DNA of 64,000 nt from the NCBI GenBank assembly GCA_947488935.1, contig CANLBN010000001.1, positions 1 through 64,000 of the forward strand. The letters are read 5' to 3'. This DNA is from an uncultured Pseudomonadales bacterium (GTDB lineage: Bacteria; Pseudomonadota; Gammaproteobacteria; Pseudomonadales; Cellvibrionaceae). A program made the position numbers and the translations under genes. Below are positions 37,692 through 47,643 of this stretch, in pieces. The notes beneath the pieces are model-generated. The model did no database searches. It was not told the origin of the DNA and saw only the letters and a program-made list of their open reading frames with translations. The first letter of the stretch is position 1. The number at the start of each line of letters is the position of its first letter.

Positions 37692-40181
37692 CTAGGGATC
37701 CTTAGCGACAATTTCCTCAATTGGAGCAGGCTTGCCGAGGTGATAACCTTGAGCATAGTCCACATTATTCTGCGCTAAGAAATTGAGTATCTCTTCGTTC
37801 TCTACAAACTCTGCAACGGTTTGACGACCAAGGGTTTTAACGACTTCAATAATTGAATGTACTAGAGCACGGTCAACATTATCGTGGTGTAGGTTACGAA
37901 TAAAGGAGCCGTCTAACTTGATATAATCTGCAGGCAACTCCTTTAAATATGCAAAGCTGCTAAAGCCTGAACCGAAATCGTCAATAGCAAAACTACAGCC
38001 TAGCTTATGTAATTCAGTAATAATTCTATTGGTTTCTGATATATCTAATAAACTGGCACTCTCTGTTAGCTCGAAGGTAATGGCATCGCCCGCTACGTTA
38101 TTCTCTACTAATGCATTAGTGATAATAGAAACCAGACCATCGTACCTAAAAGCTTGAGCCGATAAATTAATGGCTATTTTTTCCAATTGCTTATATCGAC
38201 TCAGCATTGAAATCGCGCGTTTTATCACCCAGCGATCAAGTACAGCCATCTCACCCGTACTTTCTAGCGCTTGAATAAATTTACCCGGCATAACAATATT
38301 GCCATCTTCATCTATCATCCTGACTAAGGCTTCGTAATAAACAGTTTTACGCGTTGATATCTGCACAATAGGCTGAAAATAAAGTACTACCCTGTCTTCG
38401 GCAATGGCATTACGTATATGTCGAGACCAATCAAGATTATTACGCAACACATCACTAGCGCTGTCATCGGGATTAAATACATGTACCGCATTACGGCCAC
38501 GACGTTTGGCTTCAAAAAGTGCGGTATCGGCCTGCATCAAATATAAATTCACATTACTGGAGTTGCCATCAATAAAGCTAATACCAATGCTACAAGCCAA
38601 GCTCCTTAAGTGGTTTTCAACAGTAAACTCATGCTCGCTAATTGCATTCTTTATATCCTCGGCAATTTGGACTGTTTTATCTGCCTCAAGGTAATTCAAA
38701 ATAATGACAAATTCATCGCCACCGAAGCGGCATACAATATCAGACTCGCGAATATGCTGGTTAATGAGTCGAGCGACCTGACGCAGCACATCATCACCAA
38801 TATGATGACCAAACGTATCGTTAACTACTTTAAAATAATCGAGATCTAAATAAATAAGACCGTGCATTTGAGGATGCATTTGCGCATCTGTTGATAGGGC
38901 TTTTAGATATTTTTCTAAATAGTGACGATTATAAAGCCCCGTCAAAGAATCATGCATAGCCAAGTATTCTAATTGCTGCTGATTTTTCTTGTGATGAGTA
39001 ATATCATCCAAGCAAATAGATAACCTAACATCAGCTTGCTCTGTCGCAACAGAGCGACTAACCAATAGCTTTGTCCAATGTTGCTGCTCTGAGGCATCAT
39101 CTATGACTACTTCTATTTCACAGGTCGCCGTATGACCTAATAATACAGCTTTTAAACGCGCCTCTATACCGCGATACTTTATACGCTCGGCACTATTAAG
39201 AAACTCCTTTAAAGGTTTGTTAATAGAATCTGCTACTCTAAAACCAAATATACGATCCCAAGCTTCATTCAGAAAAGTGATATTACAATCACGGTCTAAC
39301 TCCATGACAACAGTTTGCAAGCTATTCAATAAATGCTTATGCGTCTCTGACATCTTGCGATAGGCAGACTCTCTCTCGGATAATGACCGAACACGTGTGG
39401 CAAACTGTTGATTGCTAACCATATAGTCGTCACGTCTTAGCGCAACCTCACAAATAGAACGCAGCGAGTCTGGCTTAAAAGGCTTTCTAATGAAATCAGC
39501 AGCACCCTTTATGAGTAATTCTTCGGCCTGTTCGGCGGGGGCATGCGCCGTCATGATGACAATAGGCTGAGAGGACTTAATCTCCATAATTTTATCGAGA
39601 ACCTCAGGCCCAGACATCTCTGGCAGCATAACATCTAATAGTATTAGGTCATGCTGGCGCTCTAACCATGCATCCAAACCAGCACGACCATCTTCGGCCA
39701 CTTCGATTTCAAAACGATGCTTTAAAATATTAGCGATTAAATTAGAGGTATCTTCCTCGTCTTCAATGACCAACACCCGTGGCCTAGTATAACGATAGCC
39801 AATCTCTAAACATGGCGCTAACTTAGCAGCTAATGTATCTATATGCTCGATAGCCACTAAATCATCGATACCGTATTCACGCGCCGTTACTTCGGCAATA
39901 CGTTCACACCATGTCGACATAGTAAGAAGAATTGGGATTTCTGAATTACAGCGTAAAACACCTGATCGGACCAGACGAGACAACCTCCAACCGTCTAGTT
40001 CCTTCAGATCAATATCACAGATTAACGCCTCGATGGGCTGCGTTCTCAGTACCGCTAACGCACTGCGCGTACAATCGACGCAAGTTATGTGTTTATAGCC
40101 AGCCTCTAACAGCACTGTGTGAATTCGACGCACCAGCGCGTCTTGGCTTTGAACAACCAATATATTCAAGTTAGAGTTCAT
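37692..40181 (-). CDS. REC-REC-PAS-GGDEF-EAL cyclic-di-GMP protein
   Basis: Signalling protein that may both make and break cyclic di-GMP. From the N-terminus: a first receiver (about 5-115, CDIDLKELDG), a second receiver (about 135-250, LLDVMLPEMSG), a PAS-like domain (about 280-395), a GGDEF domain with intact RFGGDEF and an upstream inhibitory-site RESD, then an EAL domain with EALVRM, DDFGSGFSS and KLDGSF intact. Both enzymatic halves keep their key residues. I start at ATG 40181; a GTG five codons earlier (40196) is possible. It stands alone, facing the citrate-synthase-like operon; its cognate kinase is not adjacent. Confidence 0.92.
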   Translation of the reverse strand: MNSNLNILVVQSQDALVRRIHTVLLEAGYKHITCVDCTRSALAVLRTQPIEALICDIDLKELDGWRLSRLVRSGVLRCNSEIPILLTMSTWCERIAEVTAREYGIDDLVAIEHIDTLAAKLAPCLEIGYRYTRPRVLVIEDEEDTSNLIANILKHRFEIEVAEDGRAGLDAWLERQHDLILLDVMLPEMSGPEVLDKIMEIKSSQPIVIMTAHAPAEQAEELLIKGAADFIRKPFKPDSLRSICEVALRRDDYMVSNQQFATRVRSLSERESAYRKMSETHKHLLNSLQTVVMELDRDCNITFLNEAWDRIFGFRVADSINKPLKEFLNSAERIKYRGIEARLKAVLLGHTATCEIEVVIDDASEQQHWTKLLVSRSVATEQADVRLSICLDDITHHKKNQQQLEYLAMHDSLTGLYNRHYLEKYLKALSTDAQMHPQMHGLIYLDLDYFKVVNDTFGHHIGDDVLRQVARLINQHIRESDIVCRFGGDEFVIILNYLEADKTVQIAEDIKNAISEHEFTVENHLRSLACSIGISFIDGNSSNVNLYLMQADTALFEAKRRGRNAVHVFNPDDSASDVLRNNLDWSRHIRNAIAEDRVVLYFQPIVQISTRKTVYYEALVRMIDEDGNIVMPGKFIQALESTGEMAVLDRWVIKRAISMLSRYKQLEKIAINLSAQAFRYDGLVSIITNALVENNVAGDAITFELTESASLLDISETNRIITELHKLGCSFAIDDFGSGFSSFAYLKELPADYIKLDGSFIRNLHHDNVDRALVHSIIEVVKTLGRQTVAEFVENEEILNFLAQNNVDYAQGYHLGKPAPIEEIVAKDP

Positions 40182-40401
40182 ATTATTATCTGTCACCGCT
40201 TAGCTTACAGCCTTGTAATCTATAAAATACTATCTATAGTGAGCCCACTTATATCAATATAAACTAGTTTAAAAAGCTTTCCCAGTCAAATAGTTATAAG
40301 CAAGAATTACTAATAGTGAGATACAGTAAGCATAGTATAAATCTATTTTTTTTAAACTATATACTCCTAGAATTAAAATTGACATGTAACCCCCGTCTTT
40401 G

Positions 40402-40434
40402 TTCAGCCTATATTCAGCTAATAAAGATTATGCT
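40402..40434 (+). promoter_or_regulatory. direct-repeat response-regulator site and promoter
   Basis: TTCAGC at 40402-40407 and again at 40413-40418 is a perfect hexamer repeat with an 11-bp period. This is the architecture bound by OmpR/PhoP-type regulators on one face of DNA. A -10-like TATGCT lies at 40429-40434, so the repeat covers the -35 region, as at activated promoters. The downstream genes include an OmpR/PhoP-family regulator, so autoregulation is likely. Confidence 0.6.
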
Positions 40435-40485
40435 GTCTCCAAAATCGACATGTTATCTAGCCTTAACAAATGATGGAGATTAACC

Positions 40486-41037
40486 ATGAATCACCTATTA
40501 GTTAAAAAAGTATTGCCACTTGCCACTGCATTAGTACTCATAAGCTCCACTACACATGCAGAAAGATACAATCATCATACAAAAAAACACTACTCTACTA
40601 CACATTATGATTATGCGAGAGTCGTCGCTGTAGAGCCTATTTATCAACAAGTTAAGTATTATGAGCCTCAACAAGAATGTCATTATGAACGGCGCAGAAT
40701 CAGAGGCGGCAATAACACCACTGCAATTATAGTTGGTAGTCTACTAGGCGGTGCCTTGGGCAATGAATTGGGGCATAACAAAAGCAACAAACGTGTTGGC
40801 GCTGTAGCTGGTGCTATATTAGGGGGCTCTATTGCTAACGATGTCACTCGCGGAAAGCGAACATACCACTCTCAAAATGAGCAGGTTTGTACAACGACGC
40901 AACAAGTTCGCTATCATGAAAAAATAACAGGCTATAATGTTGGCTATAAATACCGAGGAAAAACCTACTACACACAAACAGGCCGCCACCCCGGTGACGA
41001 GATCAAAATTGCAGTCGATATACGCCCAGTTATATGA
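40486..41037 (+). CDS. glycine-zipper 2TM domain envelope protein
   Basis: Exported protein of 183 residues. The signal peptide ends at THA (about residue 25). A His/Tyr-rich region is followed by a glycine-zipper segment (about 83-128), where IIVGSLLGGALGNELGH and VGAVAGAILGGSIANDV form the two helices. The rest resembles the Rickettsia 17-kDa-antigen type of surface proteins. A GGAG ribosome site precedes the ATG. It follows the direct-repeat promoter and is 23 bases upstream of the PepSY-like gene, so it is probably controlled by the two-component system behind it. Confidence 0.85.
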   Translation: MNHLLVKKVLPLATALVLISSTTHAERYNHHTKKHYSTTHYDYARVVAVEPIYQQVKYYEPQQECHYERRRIRGGNNTTAIIVGSLLGGALGNELGHNKSNKRVGAVAGAILGGSIANDVTRGKRTYHSQNEQVCTTTQQVRYHEKITGYNVGYKYRGKTYYTQTGRHPGDEIKIAVDIRPVI

Positions 41038-41060
41038 TGTAGGCGAAGGGCTATTGAGTC

Positions 41061-41327
41061 ATGGCAAAAAACACTAGGAAAACCCGAATGTATAAACCAT
41101 TTAACGCGATTATTGTAGTCAATTTTTTATTCGCTTTATGCTTTTCAAGCAACACCTTTGCGCAATCCTCAGCATCGGAGGCAGCCGCTATCGCAAAAGC
41201 ACAGACAGGCGGAAAGGTCTTGCAGGTCAAGCAGAACAAAACCGGTCGCTATCGTGTCAAAGTATTAATGCCTAACGGGCAAATGCGACTCATTGTTGTC
41301 GGCCAACCTCGCACCACCAAAAAATAA
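41061..41327 (+). CDS. small PepSY-like exported protein
   Basis: Exported 88-residue protein with a signal peptide ending TFA and a short PepSY-like domain (EAAAIAKAQTGGKVLQVKQNKTGRYRVKVLMPNGQMRLIVV). Such proteins often precede PhoP/CarR-type regulators and may sense or buffer periplasmic signals. ATG 41088 (ten codons later) has a better ribosome site (AGGA) and still leaves a full signal peptide, so it may be the true start. Confidence 0.8.
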   Translation: MAKNTRKTRMYKPFNAIIVVNFLFALCFSSNTFAQSSASEAAAIAKAQTGGKVLQVKQNKTGRYRVKVLMPNGQMRLIVVGQPRTTKK

Positions 41328-41345
41328 TGTCGAATAAATACTCCT

Positions 41346-42035
41346 ATGCGCTTACTTTTAATAGAAGATGAACACAGCCTACGAGAGGGCTTATACGAAT
41401 ATCTCTCTCGCAGTGACTATAGCGTTGATGCAGCAGCTGATGGGCGAGAAGGCCTGTATTTAGGCTTAGAAAATCCCTATGATATTGCAGTGATTGATAT
41501 CGGATTACCCGAAATAAACGGTATTGATGTCATTAAGCAGTTGCGCGCCCAATCAAAAAACTTTCCCGTACTCATCCTGACTGCACGAGATAGCTGGCAA
41601 GACAAAGTAGAAGGTCTCGAAGCTGGCGCCGACGACTACCTAGTTAAACCTTTTCATAATGAAGAAATGCGCGCACGCTTAAATGCACTGACTCGCCGCT
41701 CTAAAGGCCACGCAACACCCGAGTTATATTTCGAATGCCTCACTATTAATACCGCAAGCAAAACTATTTATGTTGATAATGAGGCCGTAAAACTGACTCA
41801 GTATGAATATAACACTCTCGAGTATATCGCCCTTAATCATCCACGTGTTATCTCTAAAACAGAGCTCACCGAACACATTTACGACCAGGATTTTGACCTC
41901 GACAGTAATGTCATCGAGGTTTTAATTGGCCGCTTAAGAAAAAAATTAGACCCCAAGGGCTTACTAAAACCCATTGCTACGCTTCGAGGGCAAGGTTATC
42001 GCCTTAATCTTGAAAATAATAACACCGATACATAA
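41346..42035 (+). CDS. OmpR/PhoP-family response regulator
   Basis: Two-domain DNA-binding regulator of 229 residues. The receiver has an acidic pocket near residues 7-9, phospho-acceptor Asp51 (VIDIGLP) and the KPF lysine near residue 101. The winged-helix output domain ends RTLRGQGYRLN-like (ATLRGQGYRLN). The segment SKTELTEHIYDQDFDLDSNVIEVLIGRLRKKLDP closely fits the PhoP branch. It likely binds the TTCAGC direct repeat upstream. It pairs with the kinase 5 bases downstream. Confidence 0.93.
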   Translation: MRLLLIEDEHSLREGLYEYLSRSDYSVDAAADGREGLYLGLENPYDIAVIDIGLPEINGIDVIKQLRAQSKNFPVLILTARDSWQDKVEGLEAGADDYLVKPFHNEEMRARLNALTRRSKGHATPELYFECLTINTASKTIYVDNEAVKLTQYEYNTLEYIALNHPRVISKTELTEHIYDQDFDLDSNVIEVLIGRLRKKLDPKGLLKPIATLRGQGYRLNLENNNTDT

Positions 42036-42040
42036 ACCTA

Positions 42041-43441
42041 ATGCTGTCAAAAAAAAATAGCATTCTTAACTTTAGCAGCCATTCTCTTTTTGGCCGCTTT
42101 ATTCTCGCCTCCATAATTTTGTTGCCTATTTTTATTTTTGCGATGGGTAGTGCCTTGATCAATACCTTTAAATATAGCCAAATAGATGCAGAAAAAGAGA
42201 CATTACAGGCACAATTATACGGCGTACTCAGCGTTACCGAATGGGAAGATAACCAACTTAATTTACCGCCAGCATTAGCAGAGCCAAGATTTAACCAACA
42301 GCAATCTGGTCTTTATGGCTTTATTTATAATACCGATGGTGTCGAGCTATGGCGGTCGAGATCGGCTGAATTATTAACACAATCGCTCTACCAAGAAAGC
42401 GATAGTTTTTCACGCGCAGCAATTACCTTCGATGAAGTGACTATTGAAAAGTCTCAATTACTCAATCGTTACAGCTATGACTTGGAATGGGTTAGCGATG
42501 ACGAAAATATTACGCCATTACGCATTGTCATTGCACAGGACGCCACTATTTTAGCAACTGAGCTTGCAAGCTATAAAGAGCGATTATGGCGATGGCTGAG
42601 CATAATGACGCTAGTACTCATTACACTTCAATTACTCATTATGTTTTGGGGGCTTAAACCATTAAGGCGGCTCTCGGGGCAACTCAAAGAGTTACACGAA
42701 AATAAAATAGACGCTTTAAGTAACGACTACCCAAAAGAAATATTACCTGTTACTGAAAATTTCAATACGATATTACTGCACGAAAAAAATCAGCGCGAGC
42801 GCTATAAAAATACTTTATCCGACCTTGCTCACAGCTTAAAAACACCACTTGCCGTGATTCAAAACCATCTAGGCAATCAGAAAGCTCACAATACTATTAT
42901 CGATGAACAAGTATCTCGTATCGACCAAATAATTACCCATCAATTAAAGCGGGCAGTCACTAAAACCAAGCAACAGGGCATCGCGCAGCACACGCATAAA
43001 CTCTATATTAAACCATGCATTGAAAGGCTCACAACTGTATTAGCCAAGGTTTACCGCGATAAAAAAATAACGTTTAACAATATGATTGATGACACTATTT
43101 TTTTTACAGGTGATGAGGCGGATCTATTAGAAGTACTTGGCAATCTATTAGACAACGCCTGTAAATATGGGAACTCTGCTGTCACTATGAGTGCAGGCAT
43201 CAATAATAATAACCTACAAATATTCATCAGCGATGACGGTAATGGCATCAAAGAAAACGAGCAAGAAACACTACTCGCTAGAGGCCAGCGCGGCGATACA
43301 GCTCAAGCAGGACAAGGTATCGGCTTAAGTGTTGTCTGCGATATTATCAGCAGCTATGGAGGCGGTATAACACTCAAAAACAGTATGGCAGCACCCCACT
43401 TAAAAGGATGCTGCGCTTGCATTGAGCTACCTATTAAATAA
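42041..43441 (+). CDS. PhoQ-type sensor histidine kinase
   Basis: Membrane kinase of 466 residues: helix one (about 18-42), a periplasmic domain of about 145 residues, helix two (about 188-208), then a HAMP-like linker, a dimerisation domain with phospho-acceptor His264 in LAHSLKTPL, and an ATPase domain with NLLDNACKYG, DDGNGI and GQGIGLSV. The layout is that of PhoQ, which senses divalent cations or antimicrobial peptides. The actual signal is not evident here. Confidence 0.92.
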   Translation: MLSKKNSILNFSSHSLFGRFILASIILLPIFIFAMGSALINTFKYSQIDAEKETLQAQLYGVLSVTEWEDNQLNLPPALAEPRFNQQQSGLYGFIYNTDGVELWRSRSAELLTQSLYQESDSFSRAAITFDEVTIEKSQLLNRYSYDLEWVSDDENITPLRIVIAQDATILATELASYKERLWRWLSIMTLVLITLQLLIMFWGLKPLRRLSGQLKELHENKIDALSNDYPKEILPVTENFNTILLHEKNQRERYKNTLSDLAHSLKTPLAVIQNHLGNQKAHNTIIDEQVSRIDQIITHQLKRAVTKTKQQGIAQHTHKLYIKPCIERLTTVLAKVYRDKKITFNNMIDDTIFFTGDEADLLEVLGNLLDNACKYGNSAVTMSAGINNNNLQIFISDDGNGIKENEQETLLARGQRGDTAQAGQGIGLSVVCDIISSYGGGITLKNSMAAPHLKGCCACIELPIK

Positions 43442-43446
43442 TCTCT

Positions 43447-44136
43447 TCACAACTTATTTAGGTACCCCACACCACCTAATGCTCTCATCGACGATCTTAT
43501 ATTTTTCGCTCTTTGATAAACATAGCTCGAAGGAGTTGCCACTAAATAGCGCTTTGGGTTGGGCAAAACTGCTGCCAATGTAGAGGCTTGAAACAAACTT
43601 ATTTGCTGAGGTGAAACACTATAAAATTTCTCGCCCGCCTCACCAATACCATAAATTCCAGAGCCAAACTCAACAACATTAACATACAGCTCTAAAATCC
43701 TTTCTTTAGGAAGAAAAATTTCTAGCCAAAGAGTTAACCAAGCCTCAATGCCTTTTCTTATGATACTTCTTCCCGACCATAAATATAAATTCTTCGCCAA
43801 TTGCTGAGTAATTGTGCTTGCCCCTCGGGGCTTAGTCCGGCCCTCCAATAAGGCTTTTTTTAACGATTCAAAATCAAAACCAAAGTGATTGGGGAACTTC
43901 TGGTCTTCGGCGGCAATGACTGCGAGAAAGACTTGTGGCGCCACCTCATCATAAGATGCCCATTTGTCTCGTAGATTAAGGGATTTTATATTCTCATCAG
44001 CCAATACGAATGCAGTAACGCCAGGGTTAACCCATCGAAGCGGCAGAGTTAAAAGAATAGTGAGGCATAAAAACAACACAAGAAGGGTCAATAAACTCTT
44101 TGCTATTAAACCCTTTGTCATTTTTAAAAAGCCCAT
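43447..44136 (-). CDS. mtgA: monofunctional peptidoglycan glycosyltransferase
   Basis: Membrane-anchored GT51 enzyme that polymerises glycan strands from lipid II. One N-terminal helix (about 12-32) precedes the catalytic domain with Glu77 in AAEDQKFPNHFGFD and GASTITQQLAKNLYL. The 229 residues match the monofunctional type without a transpeptidase domain. It converges on the sensor kinase with a 5-base gap. Confidence 0.96.
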   Translation of the reverse strand: MGFLKMTKGLIAKSLLTLLVLFLCLTILLTLPLRWVNPGVTAFVLADENIKSLNLRDKWASYDEVAPQVFLAVIAAEDQKFPNHFGFDFESLKKALLEGRTKPRGASTITQQLAKNLYLWSGRSIIRKGIEAWLTLWLEIFLPKERILELYVNVVEFGSGIYGIGEAGEKFYSVSPQQISLFQASTLAAVLPNPKRYLVATPSSYVYQRAKNIRSSMRALGGVGYLNKL

Positions 44137-44251
44137 GATTAGTCACTAACCTAACGTCCTGTAAAGCTACGCATTATTTAAGAAGCATACCCGATGTTGG
44201 TAGTAAAGTTGTGTATTAAGATCACAGGTTTAATCAAATATAAGTACTTTC

Positions 44252-46888
44252 TTATAAACTGGATTCCTCACCTAATGGTTTAAACACCAACATTAATTTT
44301 GGCAGTAATGTTAACGACGAGATAATCGCTGCAAACATCGCCAAACCCGTTAGTAAACCAAAATAAATAGACGGGATAAATTGTGACAGCGCCAGCACAG
44401 AAAAGCCCACTATAATCGTTGCCGAGGTGTAGTACATTGCCCGCCCAATCGAGGCGTGGGCATTGTGCATTGATTTAATATAATTTTTTTCGATGGCAAA
44501 TTCGCGCCTAAAACGATAGATATAATGAATCGCATCATCGACACCAATACCCACGGCAATCGCCGCAATGGTGATGGTCATCATGTCGAGTGGAATACCC
44601 GTTAAGCCCATACCACCCAATACCACAAGCGCGGCCAACATATTAGGGATTAAAGCAATTAGAGCAACACTCAAAGAGCGAAACAACACCATAAACATAA
44701 ATAAGATGCCAAAGAATACCGCAGCAATGGTTACGATTTGTGAACGAAACAAACTTTGCAGCATATTATTGTAAAGTACTAGGATACCCGTTAGGTGAAC
44801 TTGCTCATTATCAAATTCTAATTTATTAACGAGGTGGCTTTTGATGGTTTTTAATAATTCATTTCGGCGCAGCTCTTCGTTGGTTTCTTTGACTCTTAGG
44901 GTAATGCGCGTCTGCTCTTGATCCTTAGCAAGGTAGGGTTTAACTAAAAACTCTTCGATGTCTTTGGGCAATACGTTTCTAATAAGCGCCAGCTCAAAGT
45001 CATTTAATGTTTGACCATTTAAGTCGCGCCCTACTTTATAAACCGTCGCCAGCGATTGTACTTTACCTACTTCGGGTAAGCTTTCGAGATAATCATGGAC
45101 GGCTTCTATTCGGTCTAAGCCGGCGCGAGTAAACCAGTAGTTAGATCCTTGAATTGTAGACTCTACTTTACCCTTAACTGCATTAACAACATCATCAAAG
45201 ATATTGTCATCATCAACAGCAAAGGGATCTTCATCAAATTCATCGTCCAAGGAAGGTTCCGCCACCTCTACAGGATCACTCTCAGCAAAAGGGTCTACAG
45301 CGCCAAATTCATTATCACCAAATTCGTCTTGAGAACTTTCTCCCGCTTCATTAACCGTAACCTCTAACGTATCTTCACTTTTTTTATCTAAAATAATATC
45401 GAGGGTAACAGTGCCACCCAGTTGTTGATCAATAACCAACATGCCTTGGTGAATTTCAGTAGATGAGTGGAAGTAGTCGATAAATCTGTTTTCGACTTCA
45501 AGGCGGCTCAGCCCTATTGCACTAATAGCCGCAGCCGCAATGCCCATGACAATAATGCTTTTACCGTAGTTCTCGGTAAAGCGAGAAAAGCGCAGGGTAA
45601 ATACGCCAGACTTATCTTCTTTGTGGGCGACTTTTGTTTTAGGCAATAGCATTAAGCCTGCGGGGATAATAATAAAAGCAAGCACAAAGGCAATACACAG
45701 CCCTATTATCATCATCCAACCAAAATCAATCACTGGCCTAATACCGCTGATCACCAGCGAGACGAATGCGACAATAGTTGTTAATACGGTATAGGCGCAG
45801 GGTTGAAACATCGAGTCTATGGTTCTACGCAAGGCTTGCTCGCGTTCGAGTACAGGTGTTTGATTAGCCAATTCGCGATAGCGCACAATTAAATGGATGG
45901 TGGTTGCCAGCCCAACAATCAGTAATAGCGCTACAAAATTAGAGGATATTACCGTTAAGCGCCAATCGATTGCCGCTAAAAAGCCAAGCATAATAATAAG
46001 CGTTAAGACACAAGTTGCTAATGGCAATACCACAAACTGCCACTGGCGAAAAATAAAAGTCAGGCTTAGGACAATAAATACAATAATTGCCGAGCCAAAG
46101 ACAACGATATCGCTGCGAATAAAATCGACCATATCGGCGGTGATCATTGTCACCCCGCCGAGAAATATTTGCGCCTCAGAGCGATACTTGTCGGCAATAT
46201 CACGTACAACACCCACTCGCTCTGCGCTGGTTTGGGCAGTTTTGGTACGGTAATCAACAAAGGTTTTACTAACGGCATCTAGTTGTTTTTGTTCGTCTGT
46301 CGTCAAGCCACTACTATCGCGTTTTAGGCGCAATAAATCGCGCTCGCGTACCAGTTCTATAAATTTATTATCGGTTTCTAAATTCAATAGTACTGCCGTG
46401 GTTTTACCATCGGGCCCAAGTAACATATCTTTGTAAATAGGGCTGTCTAAAAACTCTTTTTTTGCGAGCTGATAATCAACACCTGGTTCTTCTAGTGTTT
46501 TTACGCCCGTTGCAATATCAGTTAGACCAACGCGGGGACTATATAGCAAAGGCACATCTAAAATAGAGTTAGCACCAACGACACCCTCTACTGCTTTTAA
46601 CTCGTCTCTAAAGGTTTTTAAATGCGCTAAAGTATCCGTTGCAAAAAGATCACCATTAGGTTTATAGGTGAGCACGAGAAAATCACCCGATTGATAACGC
46701 TTGCTTATCTCGCGAAAATAGTCGAGATCTTTATCGTACTCCAATGTTAACGAGTCAGAAGACGCATCAATTTTAAGATTAGGTAAATAACCCGCCAATA
46801 CGATTGCTATAGCAGTAACAGCAAGTAATGAGAGTAGGGATTGCCGCAAAATACAATAAAAATACGCGCGACGAAAAAGCTCTAACAT
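44252..46888 (-). CDS. MMPL/RND-superfamily transporter with acidic periplasmic insert
   Basis: Large (878 residues) inner-membrane protein with two repeats of one helix, a periplasmic domain and five helices, as in MMPL-type exporters. Membrane blocks lie at about 15-35, 255-420, 455-480 and 720-870. DDAIHYIYRFRREF near residue 795 is the motif in the second half. The second periplasmic loop carries a strongly acidic Asp/Glu/Phe-rich insert (about 515-585, with repeated DEFGDNEFGA, DPFAESD, DEFDEDPFAVDDDN). No adaptor or outer-membrane partner gene is adjacent. The cargo, perhaps lipid-like, is unknown. Confidence 0.88.
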   Translation of the reverse strand: MLELFRRAYFYCILRQSLLSLLAVTAIAIVLAGYLPNLKIDASSDSLTLEYDKDLDYFREISKRYQSGDFLVLTYKPNGDLFATDTLAHLKTFRDELKAVEGVVGANSILDVPLLYSPRVGLTDIATGVKTLEEPGVDYQLAKKEFLDSPIYKDMLLGPDGKTTAVLLNLETDNKFIELVRERDLLRLKRDSSGLTTDEQKQLDAVSKTFVDYRTKTAQTSAERVGVVRDIADKYRSEAQIFLGGVTMITADMVDFIRSDIVVFGSAIIVFIVLSLTFIFRQWQFVVLPLATCVLTLIIMLGFLAAIDWRLTVISSNFVALLLIVGLATTIHLIVRYRELANQTPVLEREQALRRTIDSMFQPCAYTVLTTIVAFVSLVISGIRPVIDFGWMMIIGLCIAFVLAFIIIPAGLMLLPKTKVAHKEDKSGVFTLRFSRFTENYGKSIIVMGIAAAAISAIGLSRLEVENRFIDYFHSSTEIHQGMLVIDQQLGGTVTLDIILDKKSEDTLEVTVNEAGESSQDEFGDNEFGAVDPFAESDPVEVAEPSLDDEFDEDPFAVDDDNIFDDVVNAVKGKVESTIQGSNYWFTRAGLDRIEAVHDYLESLPEVGKVQSLATVYKVGRDLNGQTLNDFELALIRNVLPKDIEEFLVKPYLAKDQEQTRITLRVKETNEELRRNELLKTIKSHLVNKLEFDNEQVHLTGILVLYNNMLQSLFRSQIVTIAAVFFGILFMFMVLFRSLSVALIALIPNMLAALVVLGGMGLTGIPLDMMTITIAAIAVGIGVDDAIHYIYRFRREFAIEKNYIKSMHNAHASIGRAMYYTSATIIVGFSVLALSQFIPSIYFGLLTGLAMFAAIISSLTLLPKLMLVFKPLGEESSL

Positions 46889-46951
46889 GAAGTTTCCTTA
46901 AGTGGGTCAGGATTTAATCAGAGGCCAAAATTGGCCCCGCAATGAGGGAAA

Positions 46952-47608
46952 CTACTCTCCCCAGCGTGGCAAAACCTCTTGCTCAATACCTAACTGATCT
47001 AAAATTCGTGCAACAATAAAATCAACTAAGTCATTGATCGTTTTTGGTTTTTGGTAAAACCCCGGGCTTGCCGGTATGACGACAGCACCCATTTGTGTAA
47101 TTTTTAACATGTTCTCAAGATGAATCTGAGAATAAGGTGCCTCTCTTGAGACCACAATTAACTGCCGTCGTTCTTTAAGCGCAACATCTGCTGCACGCTC
47201 TATCAAGTTATTACTCGCACCATAAGCAATTGAGGAAAGCGTACCGCCACTAGCAGGGCAAATAACCATGGAGGCAGGACTACTCGACCCCGAGGCGACA
47301 GGGGCAAACCAATCTTCTCTACTAAACAAGCGCAATTGATTTGGCTTAGCACCAAAGCGTTTTACCAGCACCGATAGCTGCTCATTATCACTTGAATCAA
47401 AAGCGCCCGCTGGCGCCTCTGGTAGATGTAAATCTGTCTCAGTGCGGATAACGACCTCCGCCGCACGAGAAATCATTAAATACACTTGGCAGTCAGCCGC
47501 AAGCAGACACTCTAATAAACGCAATCCATATTGCGCACCAGAGGCACCGGTAATGGCTAAGGTAATAGTTCTCGAAAAAACGGGATTGTTATCGGATAAA
47601 TTATTCAT
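46952..47608 (-). CDS. ubiX: flavin prenyltransferase UbiX
   Basis: Makes the prenylated FMN cofactor used by UbiD decarboxylase in ubiquinone synthesis. The FMN-binding [18 protein letters not shown] starts at residue 19. [32 protein letters not shown] and the HLENM segment are conserved. The 218 residues are normal with a slightly longer N-terminus. It follows mpl by 35 bases, as in many gammaproteobacteria. Confidence 0.96.
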   Translation of the reverse strand: MNNLSDNNPVFSRTITLAITGASGAQYGLRLLECLLAADCQVYLMISRAAEVVIRTETDLHLPEAPAGAFDSSDNEQLSVLVKRFGAKPNQLRLFSREDWFAPVASGSSSPASMVICPASGGTLSSIAYGASNNLIERAADVALKERRQLIVVSREAPYSQIHLENMLKITQMGAVVIPASPGFYQKPKTINDLVDFIVARILDQLGIEQEVLPRWGE

Positions 47609-47643
47609 GGGTAAGTATTACAGTCATGTTAATGGGTTGGCCA

